The position numbers were made by a program, and so were the translations under genes. Positions 36,726 through 45,465 of a stretch of DNA of 50,275 bases are shown here, piece by piece. Each line of letters starts with the position of its first letter. Position 1 is the stretch's first letter. This DNA is from Nitrospirota bacterium. Lineage in GTDB: Bacteria; Nitrospirota; Thermodesulfovibrionia; Thermodesulfovibrionales; SM23-35. The notes under the pieces were generated by a model. The model was not told the origin of the DNA, did no database searches, and saw only the letters and a program-made list of their open reading frames with translations. The DNA is taken from positions 1-50,275 of the forward strand of contig JACAFE010000066.1 of NCBI GenBank assembly GCA_013388435.1. The letters are read 5' to 3'.

Positions 36726-37502
36726 TCATAAATTTGCAAGACGTGCGAATTCTTCGATTGTTAATGTCTCGGGTCTTCTATGAGGATCTATTCCTGCATT
36801 CAATAGCAACTGTCCTGGATTCTCATACAGAGCTTTCAATGAATTCGAAAGCATCTTTCTACGCTGTGAAAATGCTGTCCTGATTATTTTAAAAAATCTT
36901 TTCTCATTTAAAACATTTACCGCAGGTTTCTCAAGAATCTGCATCTGTATTACCGCTGAATCAACTTTTGGTATCGGCCTGAAAGCTTCTCTGGGAATTA
37001 TAAATTCAAAAGACGGTTTGGCATAATACTGAACCATTATTGACAGTATGCCATAATCTTTACCGCCGGGCTTTGCGATAATCCTTTCGGCAACTTCTTT
37101 TTGAATACTTATAGTAATTGATTTCAGATTGTGTAAAAATTCTCCTTTTTCAGATTTAATTTCAAGCAAACGAAATATAATTGGAGTAGTTATATAATAC
37201 GGGATATTTGCAACTACTTTGAAAGGAGGCAGTTTATTAAAAGGATATTCGAGTGCGTCTCCATATACAACATTTATATTTTCATATATAGATAATTCTT
37301 TTTGAATTTTTTTATAAAGCTCTTCGTCCAGCTCAATTGCTATTACCTTTGCAACTTTTTCTGCGATTATTTTCGTCATTGTACCATAACCCGGACCTAT
37401 TTCTACCACAAGGTCGCCTGGTTCAAGTCTTGCCGACTCAACTATTCTTCGAATAATTTGAGGATTATAAAGAAAATGTTGTCCGAGTGATTTTTTTGCC
37501 AT
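36726..37502 (-). CDS. rsmA: 16S rRNA dimethyladenosine transferase
   Basis: The 258-residue enzyme dimethylates two adjacent adenines near the 3' end of 16S rRNA during 30S maturation. It has KKSLGQHFLYNPQIIRRI, SAM motif I EIGPGYGTM, NIPYYITTPII and the C-terminal RxF-type region. Normal length. It follows the MFS gene by eight bases on the same strand, so the two are co-transcribed. Confidence 0.96.
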   Translation of the reverse strand: MAKKSLGQHFLYNPQIIRRIVESARLEPGDLVVEIGPGYGTMTKIIAEKVAKVIAIELDEELYKKIQKELSIYENINVVYGDALEYPFNKLPPFKVVANIPYYITTPIIFRLLEIKSEKGEFLHNLKSITISIQKEVAERIIAKPGGKDYGILSIMVQYYAKPSFEFIIPREAFRPIPKVDSAVIQMQILEKPAVNVLNEKRFFKIIRTAFSQRRKMLSNSLKALYENPGQLLLNAGIDPHRRPETLTIEEFARLANL

Positions 37503-37510
37503 AGATATTG

Positions 37511-38776
37511 TTACCTTATTATGCCTGCAGTATTACTTAGGTTAGATACATGCTTTTGTTTTATATTCGAATGACCTCCGTCCACACTATAAAGTATAAT
37601 CATTCCGATAATAAAAAACATTGCTACAGAAAGAATCGCCGGTCTCTGACTTCCAAAGGTGCTTGATATATACCCAAAAATTAAGGGCCCGATGACTGCG
37701 GAAGATTTTCCAGCGAGCGAATATATACCAAAATATTCTGCTTCTTTACCCGATGGAATAAATTGAGCGAAAAATGCTCTTGATGCAGCCTGTATTGTTC
37801 CGAGCCCGAGGCCTGCGAATGAAGCGAGTATCCAGAAAAGCATTTTGGTTTTTATAAAATAAGCTGCTATTGCAACAGACATCCACATTACAAGAGAAAG
37901 CGTCACAACTTTCTTAGGACCCCAAAAATCTATTGGCTTTGCCATTATAAAAGAACCTGTAAGCGCGGTTGTCTGAACAATCAGGTAAAGAAAAACAAGC
38001 TCCTGAGAATCGAATCCCAATGTTACTGAAGCAAAGATGCTTGAAAAAACAATAACTGTATTTACACCATCTTCATAAATAAAATAAGAAGCTAAAAATT
38101 TTAATGAATTTTTATTTTTAAAAATCTCTGCAAAAGTTTTTAAAGTATATTTTAAACCTTTTATGCCTGAATTCAACAAAGTATCTTGCTTTCTGTTGTC
38201 AGGAAGAAATATAAATGCTGGCATGGAGAAAACAGCAAAAAATGCTGCCACCATAAGCCATACAAAACTGAAATTTCCTGTTTTTACAAAGTATAGAGCT
38301 ATAAGTAAAGCAGAAATAGAGCCGCCATAGCCTACCATAAATCCCCATGCAGATACTCTTCCAGTGAATTCTCTGGGAGCAATCTGTGGTAAAAATGAAT
38401 TATAAAAGACAAGACCTCCTTCCATTCCTGCATTTGCAATAACAATAAGAATAAAACCGGTTAATGCCATTCCCCTGTCAAGTAATGAAAAACATGCAAC
38501 AGCAGATATGCAAAGCATTGTATATATAAAAAGAAACTTCTTTCTTAATCCGCCATAATCAGCAATGCCTCCAAGAAATGGGGAACTAAGTGCAACTATT
38601 GCCATGCTCAAAGAAATAGCCCTGCCCCACCATAAATCACCAAGACCATTTTCGTTGCCAACAATGAAATTTGCATAATAAACAGGGAAGATTACCGCTG
38701 CTATTACTGCTGAATAACTTGAATTCGCAAAATCAAACAGGGTCCAGCTAATTATATGTTTTTTATTCAAAGACAT
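37511..38776 (-). CDS. UMF1-type MFS transporter
   Basis: The 421-residue protein has about twelve membrane helices. It begins with the UMF1/Atg22-type opening ISWTLFDFANSSYSAVI. The family exports small molecules; the substrate is unknown here. Good start (MSLNKKH). Immediately upstream of rsmA. Confidence 0.9.
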   Translation of the reverse strand: MSLNKKHIISWTLFDFANSSYSAVIAAVIFPVYYANFIVGNENGLGDLWWGRAISLSMAIVALSSPFLGGIADYGGLRKKFLFIYTMLCISAVACFSLLDRGMALTGFILIVIANAGMEGGLVFYNSFLPQIAPREFTGRVSAWGFMVGYGGSISALLIALYFVKTGNFSFVWLMVAAFFAVFSMPAFIFLPDNRKQDTLLNSGIKGLKYTLKTFAEIFKNKNSLKFLASYFIYEDGVNTVIVFSSIFASVTLGFDSQELVFLYLIVQTTALTGSFIMAKPIDFWGPKKVVTLSLVMWMSVAIAAYFIKTKMLFWILASFAGLGLGTIQAASRAFFAQFIPSGKEAEYFGIYSLAGKSSAVIGPLIFGYISSTFGSQRPAILSVAMFFIIGMIILYSVDGGHSNIKQKHVSNLSNTAGIIR

Positions 38777-38825
38777 TCTTATATAATAAATGAATAAATC
38801 ATTTATTTGTTAAAAGGGTGGAATT

Positions 38826-39740
38826 ATGAATATTATTGTATGTGGTGGAAATGGTTTTATTGGCTCGAATCTTGTTAAACATCTTCTTAAAAAAGGGCAT
38901 AGCGTAACAATACTTGATAGAAACAAAACACGCTTTACTTCACCGAATTTGAAGTCTTTTCAAATCGATTTATTAAAACCTGAATTGTTTCAAGAGAAAT
39001 GGTTCGAAAATACAGATGCTGTTATCAATCTTAGTGGAAAAGATATTTTCACATTCTGGAATAAAGAAGCCAGAAAAATGATATGGGAAAGCAGGGTAAC
39101 TGTAAATAAGAACCTTATTGATTTCATAAGAAAACTTTCTGATAAACCAAAAGCATTCATATCTGCATCTGCTGTAGGTTTTTATGGCAATAATGGAGAA
39201 AATAAACTCACTGAAGAATACCCTCATGGTGAAGGTTTTCTTGCAGATGTTTGTATCGCATGGGAAAAGGAAGCACGAATGGCTGAAAAATATGGAATTC
39301 GTTCTGTACAGGTTAGAACAGCACCCGTGCTTCTAAAAAATGGTGGTATCATGCATCAAATGATGAAATCCATGCGATTTGGATTTACCTTTGTTTTTGG
39401 AGATGGCAGACAATGGTTTCCATGGATTCATATGCAGGATTTATTAAGAATTTACGAAGATGTAACAGTAAATGATAATTTTTCTGGTCCTGTTAATGCC
39501 TCTTCACCTAATCCTGAAAGGTTTAAAGATTTTGTTAAATCGCTGACAAAATTTCAGAAAGCTTTAATAATCCCGCTACCAGTCTTCTTAATCAAATTAT
39601 TTCTTCAGGAAACAGCAGATGTTTTATTATTCAGCCAGCGGGTTATACCTGCAAAACTCGAAAAAAATGGTTTTAAATTTATGTATCCAAATTTAGAAAA
39701 CGCTTTAAAAGATATTTTTAGCCCAACTTCCGCAGTTTAG
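38826..39740 (+). CDS. SDR39U1 / TIGR01777-family epimerase
   Basis: The 304-residue NAD(P)-binding protein has the GGNGFIGSNLVKHLL dinucleotide loop, SASAVGFYG with the catalytic-type Tyr, and a C-terminal DUF1731-like tail (about 250-300). The reaction is not known; relatives have been linked to cell division or sugar-nucleotide work. AAGGG lies before the ATG. Divergent from the MFS gene. Confidence 0.9.
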   Translation: MNIIVCGGNGFIGSNLVKHLLKKGHSVTILDRNKTRFTSPNLKSFQIDLLKPELFQEKWFENTDAVINLSGKDIFTFWNKEARKMIWESRVTVNKNLIDFIRKLSDKPKAFISASAVGFYGNNGENKLTEEYPHGEGFLADVCIAWEKEARMAEKYGIRSVQVRTAPVLLKNGGIMHQMMKSMRFGFTFVFGDGRQWFPWIHMQDLLRIYEDVTVNDNFSGPVNASSPNPERFKDFVKSLTKFQKALIIPLPVFLIKLFLQETADVLLFSQRVIPAKLEKNGFKFMYPNLENALKDIFSPTSAV

Positions 39741-39786
39741 TGACAAGAAATTAATAATATCAATAAGTTAGGTCTAATTTTAGTCA

Positions 39787-39951
39787 CTATTTTCTGTTTT
39801 TGGAAGCCCGGATTTTCCTTGGAGGAATAATCTCAGAAGATATCCCCAGCAGTTTATATAATTCGATATGCTCAGGCTTCGGCTTTGACGCCTTGCGGAT
39901 AGTAAGCACTTTACCATTAGTTGCAGGAAGAATAATTATGCAGACCTGATG
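39787..39951 (-). pseudogene. Possible transposase C-terminal remnant
   Basis: A 54-residue open stretch ends in a stop at 39787-39789 and is preceded directly by an in-frame stop. Its residues (NGKVLTIRKASKPKPEHIEL) look like the C-terminus of an IS4/IS1634-like transposase, from memory only. No start codon is required here; it is a fragment. It begins inside one arm of the inverted repeat. Confidence 0.4.
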
Positions 39952-39991
39952 TTACCTCTCACATTAAACTAACCGAGAAACTCAAATTAAA
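39946..39991. repeat. Inverted repeat pair, left arm
   Basis: The minus-strand sequence here matches 40525-40570 at 39 of 46 bases, and all seven differences are transitions (my count). Shared core: TTTAATTTGAG and AGTTTAATGTGA. It overlaps the transposase-like remnant. Confidence 0.75.
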
Positions 39992-40461
39992 GTATAGTTT
40001 AATATACTTAGATAATTAAAAAAATTCGCCTATAAAACAATGTAGAATACACCCCTTCTCTTTTTCTTTTACAATATTTTTACATAAAAAATTTTACTAC
40101 CTTTTATCCACTTTTTAGGTTATTTTATCCATGCGGTTAAATGTAAAAATAATTTTTAAAATTTCATATTACTATAATAAACAATTTAATGTAAGGGCTA
40201 ATTATTGCTATTATCAGTCACTATTTTATAAATCAGGCGGCATTTTATGTATGTGTTTCTTTTCTTTGTATTTCAATATGTTATGCAGATGAGAATTTTT
40301 TAAAAGCCATCTTTTTGAAATTTGTGTAGAAATTGGGTTAGCCATAGAGCAAAAAGAAAAATGTTTTAATAATAAAAGGGTAATTATTAGCCTGACGTTA
40401 TGATTTTCAAATAAAAAATATATAAGAAAGCATAATTCAATATGCAGTGTTCTTTTGCATA

Positions 40462-40507
40462 AAGGAGGAATCGGTCCATTAATTGCCCCTTCCTCCTTGC
40501 CTTTTTT
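40462..40507 (+). terminator. Orphan rho-independent terminator
   Basis: AAGGAGGAA (40462-40470) pairs with TTCCTCCTT (40490-40498), then GCCTTTTTTT. No plus-strand gene precedes it. A possible promoter TTGCTA-16-TATAAA at 40205-40232 would give a transcript of about 270 bases. Confidence 0.65.
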
Positions 40508-40524
40508 TATTTTATATTGGTCAA

Positions 40525-40570
40525 TTTAATTTGAGTTTTCTGGTCAGTTTAATGTGAAAGATAACACCAG
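40525..40570. repeat. Inverted repeat pair, right arm
   Basis: Partner of the left arm. Just here two direct copies of GGTCANTTTAATNTGA (about 40519-40536 and 40542-40557) are spaced by a few bases, a layout seen in the multiple terminal repeats of some insertion sequences. Confidence 0.75.
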
Positions 40571-40850
40571 ATTTTTTGTCTTAAATAGGCAAATAATATC
40601 TTCCGGAGATTTTGTTGTTTGTAGGTTTATATTATTTACTCCTGGTTTCATCATTTTTTCTATTAATTATCATCCTTCATATTTAAAAAATTACAAATCA
40701 TCTCTTTCGCCTATCCGGGCGAAGCCGATTACTATATGGCTGGTATCTGAAGTCTGAGCCATCAGATGTTTGCCTTCAGCCTATTAGTCTCGGGCTTGCT
40801 CGCCTCAGGCAGATTAAATAATTTTATTTTTGTTATCTGCACTTTCTGGG

Positions 40851-41828
40851 TTAATTTTTCAATTTTACTGCAAGTTTTATAGCTTCAATCATGCTTGAAG
40901 GATCAGCTATTCCTTTCCATGCAATGTCATACGCTGTCCCATGATCAGGTGATGTTCTTACGAATGGAAGACCCACTGTGATATTTACTCCTTTATCAAA
41001 AGCAATCATTTTCAATGGAATCAGCCCCTGATCATGATACATACAAATTACTATATCAAATTCACCTTTATATGCTTTATGAAATATAATATCAGGTGGA
41101 TATGGTCCTTTAGCATTAATCCCTTCTTTCTGTGCATATTTAATCGCAGGAGTTATCTTTCTAATTTCTTCATCTCCGAATATTCCAGATTCTCCTGCAT
41201 GTGGATTCAGCCCCGCAACTGCTATCTTCGGATTTTTTATTGAGAACATTTCACAAGCTATTTTTGCGAGGCGGATTGTTTTTAATATCTTCTTTCTTGT
41301 AATTAAATCAGGTACATTTCTTAATGCAGTATGAATTGTTACGAGAATAATCTTTAAAGGTCCGCCTGCAAACATCATCGCATAATCTTTTGTCCTGGAG
41401 AGATTTGCGAGCATTTCTGTATGGCCATGCCATTTGCTCCCTGCCATCTTGAGTGATTCTTTTGAAATTGGAGCAGTAACAATAGTATCAACTTCCTTTT
41501 TTAAAGCAAGAGCAACAGCCTTTTGGATAAATAAAATACATGCTCTTCCACTTTCAAGAGTAGGTCTATTCATAATTTTATTTTTTATAGAATTGGATTC
41601 GTGGATTATATAAATACTGTCTTTTGCTGGTTTAGCCTCAGATATTGATTCTATTGCTTTTAATCTTGCGGGAAGCCTTAATAATTTTTTTGCTGATTCA
41701 ATTACAGATATATCTCCTATTACAACAGGTATGCATATTTTCCTGAGATCTGAGGAACTCAGTGCCTTAAGAATAATTTCAGGGCCTATTCCGCCCGAAT
41801 CTCCCATAGTTATCGCAATTTTTTTCAT
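40851..41828 (-). CDS. pdxA: 4-hydroxythreonine-4-phosphate dehydrogenase
   Basis: The 325-residue enzyme acts in the DXP-dependent pyridoxal phosphate pathway, oxidising and decarboxylating 4-phosphohydroxy-threonine. It opens with KIAITMGDSGGIGPEIILKAL, has the metal-binding MYHDQGLIPLK and the LPFVRTSPDHGTAYDIA motif. Normal length. The cat start and neighbours are unremarkable; pdxJ is not in the window. Confidence 0.96.
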   Translation of the reverse strand: MKKIAITMGDSGGIGPEIILKALSSSDLRKICIPVVIGDISVIESAKKLLRLPARLKAIESISEAKPAKDSIYIIHESNSIKNKIMNRPTLESGRACILFIQKAVALALKKEVDTIVTAPISKESLKMAGSKWHGHTEMLANLSRTKDYAMMFAGGPLKIILVTIHTALRNVPDLITRKKILKTIRLAKIACEMFSIKNPKIAVAGLNPHAGESGIFGDEEIRKITPAIKYAQKEGINAKGPYPPDIIFHKAYKGEFDIVICMYHDQGLIPLKMIAFDKGVNITVGLPFVRTSPDHGTAYDIAWKGIADPSSMIEAIKLAVKLKN

Positions 41829-41858
41829 AATATGTTCTTTCTGTATAATTATTTAAAA

Positions 41859-42212
41859 TCAGGTATTAACAACTTGTTGTATCGCAGAAGCAGGGTTGTT
41901 TGCCTTCACAGTTGCCAAAAGCTCAAACCCGTGCTCCTTCAAATTATTCATGTACCATTTATTTCCATTCAAGCCAACTATAATATAAATTCCAAATTCA
42001 ATTATGATTACCATTACAGATGTCTCAACATTATTGAAATAAATTTCTATTGATGTTAACAAGACAATGCCGCATATTAATATAAAAGCATGCACCCATA
42101 ACTTTTTTATAAAGAGCCAAATTACCGAGAACAAAAATCCTGGCCATGAGAAACCAATCTTAACTGCCTGGTAACCAAACGCATAATGTTTATAAACATT
42201 AAAAGTTTTCAT
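41859..42212 (-). CDS. DUF2628 membrane protein
   Basis: The 117-residue protein has a short N-terminal strand followed by about two to three hydrophobic segments and the family phrase IGFSWPGFLFSVIWLF. The function of DUF2628 is not known. It lies between the SurA-like gene and pdxA on the same strand. Confidence 0.85.
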   Translation of the reverse strand: MKTFNVYKHYAFGYQAVKIGFSWPGFLFSVIWLFIKKLWVHAFILICGIVLLTSIEIYFNNVETSVMVIIIEFGIYIIVGLNGNKWYMNNLKEHGFELLATVKANNPASAIQQVVNT

Positions 42213-42238
42213 ATCCCCTGAAAATTCTTTGTCTATTC

Positions 42239-42727
42239 TTAGAGTTGAATTTTAACACACGTTCTTGCTTTAAGTTCATTTATATGTCTTTTTAAATATT
42301 CGTTTAAATCCCGCTCAACAAGATATGTTTCAATTTCATCCCAAACATCCTCTATTTGTTTGCCTTCAAATTTGTCGGGATTAGTTCTATAAAAATCATG
42401 TATATCTTCTTCTTTTACTCTGATAAGTGATTTTATTTTTAAATCTATATATTCATTTAAAATTTCTTCATCTGTTGGCGCTTCAAGCCTGATTTTTTTT
42501 GCCTCGCCGAGCAATAAAACCCTGTTTATCATAGTATTAAGAACTTCCTCTTTTGTTATTTCAGGAAGAACTTTTTTCGTTTCCAAGAATTTAGTTTCAA
42601 GTTCACTCAGGGTTATTGCCTGTGTATCTACATACGCAACAATTCTATCGTTTATCCCGCCAGAAACTACTGAATTGAACACTATAAAAAATATAAATGT
42701 TACGGAACAAATAACCTGTTTTTTCAT
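42239..42727 (-). CDS. SurA-N-like periplasmic protein without PPIase domain
   Basis: The 162-residue protein has a signal peptide (about 1-23) and a helical domain like the SurA/PpiD N-terminal chaperone part (INDRIVAYVDTQAITLSELE), with no parvulin domain. It probably helps outer-membrane proteins cross the periplasm. It follows bamA in the tamB-bamA operon by about 45 bases, which fits this role. Confidence 0.85.
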   Translation of the reverse strand: MKKQVICSVTFIFFIVFNSVVSGGINDRIVAYVDTQAITLSELETKFLETKKVLPEITKEEVLNTMINRVLLLGEAKKIRLEAPTDEEILNEYIDLKIKSLIRVKEEDIHDFYRTNPDKFEGKQIEDVWDEIETYLVERDLNEYLKRHINELKARTCVKIQL

Positions 42728-42774
42728 AATATTACCTGTAATATGTAACCTAAAAAGTATATTAATTTTAAATA

Positions 42775-45459
42775 TTAAAAAGCATGGCCTATGCTGAAAT
42801 GTATTTCACCAGCGCTTTCACCACTTTCTCTCTGTAACTTTCTGCCGTAATCAATTCTAACAGGCCCAACAGGAGTATTATACCTTAAGCCTAATCCAGC
42901 AGTGAATTTAACATCAGGGATATTTATATCTCCTGTTTTTACCCATACATTTCCGCCATCAATAAATGCAACTACACCAAAATTTTTACTGACCGAGGCT
43001 CTTAATTCAAGATTTTCCATTAAAAACACATTTCCGCCAATAGGGTTGCCATCGCTTCCTTTTGGACCGAGAGTATCCTGATCATACCCTCTCACTGTTG
43101 TTCTTCCACCAAGGAAAAAACGTTCTACAATTGGAAGTTCATTTGTATCAAAATATCCCTGAGCAACACCACCCCTTAATGAAGCGGCTAAAACTAAACC
43201 CCTGGCTATTTCATGATAAATATTTCCATAAACTGTAAGCTTCGCAAAATTCGTTTCTGATAGAAATATTGGTGAAGTAAACTTTAGAGCCACACCAGAA
43301 AAAATGCCCTTTTTAGGGTAAAACTGATTGTCTCTTGTGTCATAAACAAGTCCTATTCTAAGACCACTTATAATAAGAGTACCAGTATCTTCCTTGCTTA
43401 AGACCACATCAGGTTTAACATCAAAAGTATTTACAAGTGAAAAATCATAGTATAATTCACCTCTCAATACCTTACTTATTTTTTTCTCAAATCCTGCAGC
43501 GATACTGTGTCTTATTAGTTTATAGCGAGTTTCACGGGTATCTATATTAATTTCTCTTTTATCCTCACCAAGAATAAAAACTCTAAAAGGAAGTTCTTTT
43601 TTCATAAACCATGGCTCATAATATTGCAATACATAACGTTTTTCAAGGGAACTCAATTCCAGACGCAATGAGGCTTCCCTGTTCATTCCCATAAGATTTC
43701 TGTAAGATAAATCAATAATTCCTCTATACTGTTCATATTCAGCATATCCCAGACTTACTTCTATAGCTCCTGCATTTCCTTCTTTTAGTCTAATCAGTAC
43801 ATCTTTCTTACCTTCATAAGTGTCAAGAGGTTCCATATAAATATCTGAAAATAAACCAAGTTTATAAAGCTTTTGTCTTTCTTTAGACAGAAGACTGGCA
43901 TCAAATGGGGTATTCTCTTTCTGTTGTAATTCCCTTCTTACTACATTAAATTTTGTTTTTTGATTGCCGGTTACAATTGTCTTTCCGAATAGAACTAACT
44001 GACCCTCATTTATATTAAATAACAGAGAAGCGCTCCCATTTCTTATCTCACGTTTAACTTCGACTTTCACATCCGGGAATCCTTTTGATATATACGACTC
44101 GATAATTCTATACCTTGCGTTCGCAATATCAACTTCATTGTAAGCATCTCCAATTTTTATGTTTATTAGATCCTTAATTTCATTTTTCAGAACAGAAGAT
44201 GCACCTGATATTTGAATTTCATTTATCAGTGTTTTTTTACCTTCATTTAAAGTCACGTATATATCCATCTTTTCATTTGAACCATCATATACTGCCTGAA
44301 TTTCCTCCACATATACATCTAAATAGCCAAGCGCATTATAAAAGTCCTTTAGAGCATCTCTATCAGAATCAAGAATCTCGGAATTATAGATTTTACCTTC
44401 TTTAAGTGACATTATTTCCTTGAGCTTATTTTCTTTGATTGTATTGCCGCTAAAAGATATTCTGCCAACTTCCACCAAAGGTCCTTCAAATATAAAAAAG
44501 TTTACATTGATAATATTGTTTTTTTCTGAAACAACAGGCGCTATCTGGGCGAATGCATAACCCTCTGTGTAATATATATGAAGCAATCTGCTTAAAGCTT
44601 CCTGTAAAATATCATCATTAAAATCCTCTGCTTCTGAAAAAGGAAGTTCTCTTAAAAGCCTCCTGTCTGATATTGAACTGTTACCGCTTATATTTATTTT
44701 GAGTTGTTTTCCTGGATTGACTGAAAATGAGAGGACGCCATCTTTAAAAATGGGTTCGCTTATCAAAGGCTTGAAATAATCTTTCTTTTTATAATATGCC
44801 CTTATTCTGTCTAAATCTTTTTTTAGAATTGACCTATTAAATATACTTCCAGCAGTTAGCTTCATGACAGACTTAATTTCTTCTGGGCCATTAATATCAA
44901 TTCTTTTTATTATCTCTGGAATTCCTGTATTTACTTCGAGCTTAATATCAACTTTATATGGAGATTTAAGTCTAACTGTCTTTATAGCAATTTCTGCATG
45001 AGGAAATCCAAGAAAAGATAATTCTTTTTTTAGTTCGTCAATCGCCCTTTCAAATGGCTCACAGGACAAATATTGACCTTCTTTGATTGGAAAAATTTCT
45101 CTTATTTTTTTTGTTGAAACATCATGCTGTCCCGATATAGAAATTTTTCTGACAGAATCTTTTTCCTTTACCAAAATAGATACTTTTACCCTTTCACCAT
45201 CTTCGGCACTAACAGAAATATCATCGAATATTCCTTTTAAAAAAGCTCTTTTTATGCCTTTACGGACAATATCGGAATCTATGTTTTCGCCGACTTGAAT
45301 ACCGAGAAGATAAAGCAGTTCGTCCTTTTGAATAGATGAAAGTCCTTTGACTTCCACTTCTGAAACTATCGAGGCATGTGCATATGTTACAAATAGAAAA
45401 ACAATAAATACACAAAAAAGATAAAAAACCCGAATTTTATCCAGAACAAGACTTTTCAT
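42775..45459 (-). CDS. bamA: Outer-membrane assembly protein BamA (Omp85) with seven POTRA domains
   Basis: The 894-residue protein has a signal peptide, then seven POTRA-like units (residues about 30-570, each with a repeated strand-helix-helix-strand plan such as VEVKGLSS, ISISGQHD, INISGNSS, ISFSGNTI, IQISGASS), then a 16-strand barrel with the L6 motif VRGYD. It inserts beta-barrel proteins into the outer membrane. Most BamA have five POTRA units, TamA three. It starts six bases after tamB and precedes the SurA-like gene, so the three probably act together. The C-terminus ends in F. Confidence 0.93.
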   Translation of the reverse strand: MKSLVLDKIRVFYLFCVFIVFLFVTYAHASIVSEVEVKGLSSIQKDELLYLLGIQVGENIDSDIVRKGIKRAFLKGIFDDISVSAEDGERVKVSILVKEKDSVRKISISGQHDVSTKKIREIFPIKEGQYLSCEPFERAIDELKKELSFLGFPHAEIAIKTVRLKSPYKVDIKLEVNTGIPEIIKRIDINGPEEIKSVMKLTAGSIFNRSILKKDLDRIRAYYKKKDYFKPLISEPIFKDGVLSFSVNPGKQLKINISGNSSISDRRLLRELPFSEAEDFNDDILQEALSRLLHIYYTEGYAFAQIAPVVSEKNNIINVNFFIFEGPLVEVGRISFSGNTIKENKLKEIMSLKEGKIYNSEILDSDRDALKDFYNALGYLDVYVEEIQAVYDGSNEKMDIYVTLNEGKKTLINEIQISGASSVLKNEIKDLINIKIGDAYNEVDIANARYRIIESYISKGFPDVKVEVKREIRNGSASLLFNINEGQLVLFGKTIVTGNQKTKFNVVRRELQQKENTPFDASLLSKERQKLYKLGLFSDIYMEPLDTYEGKKDVLIRLKEGNAGAIEVSLGYAEYEQYRGIIDLSYRNLMGMNREASLRLELSSLEKRYVLQYYEPWFMKKELPFRVFILGEDKREINIDTRETRYKLIRHSIAAGFEKKISKVLRGELYYDFSLVNTFDVKPDVVLSKEDTGTLIISGLRIGLVYDTRDNQFYPKKGIFSGVALKFTSPIFLSETNFAKLTVYGNIYHEIARGLVLAASLRGGVAQGYFDTNELPIVERFFLGGRTTVRGYDQDTLGPKGSDGNPIGGNVFLMENLELRASVSKNFGVVAFIDGGNVWVKTGDINIPDVKFTAGLGLRYNTPVGPVRIDYGRKLQRESGESAGEIHFSIGHAF

Positions 45460-45465
45460 ACATAT

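Larger units (their letters stand above)
39741..40850. other. 1.1-kb decayed intergenic region
   Basis: No intact gene is seen. From left to right it holds a transposase-like remnant (39787-39951), an inverted repeat pair (39946-39991 and 40525-40570), AT-rich sequence, an orphan terminator (40462-40507), a hairpin TTCGCC/GGCGAA (40706-40723) and a degenerate word cluster of the ATCAG/TTCAGCC type (40735-40815). It is probably the scar of one or more mobile elements. Confidence 0.65.

Noticed and set aside
40554-40757. A 67-residue plus-strand frame in the decayed region
   Set aside because: It begins inside an inverted-repeat arm, has no Shine-Dalgarno sequence and no family likeness.
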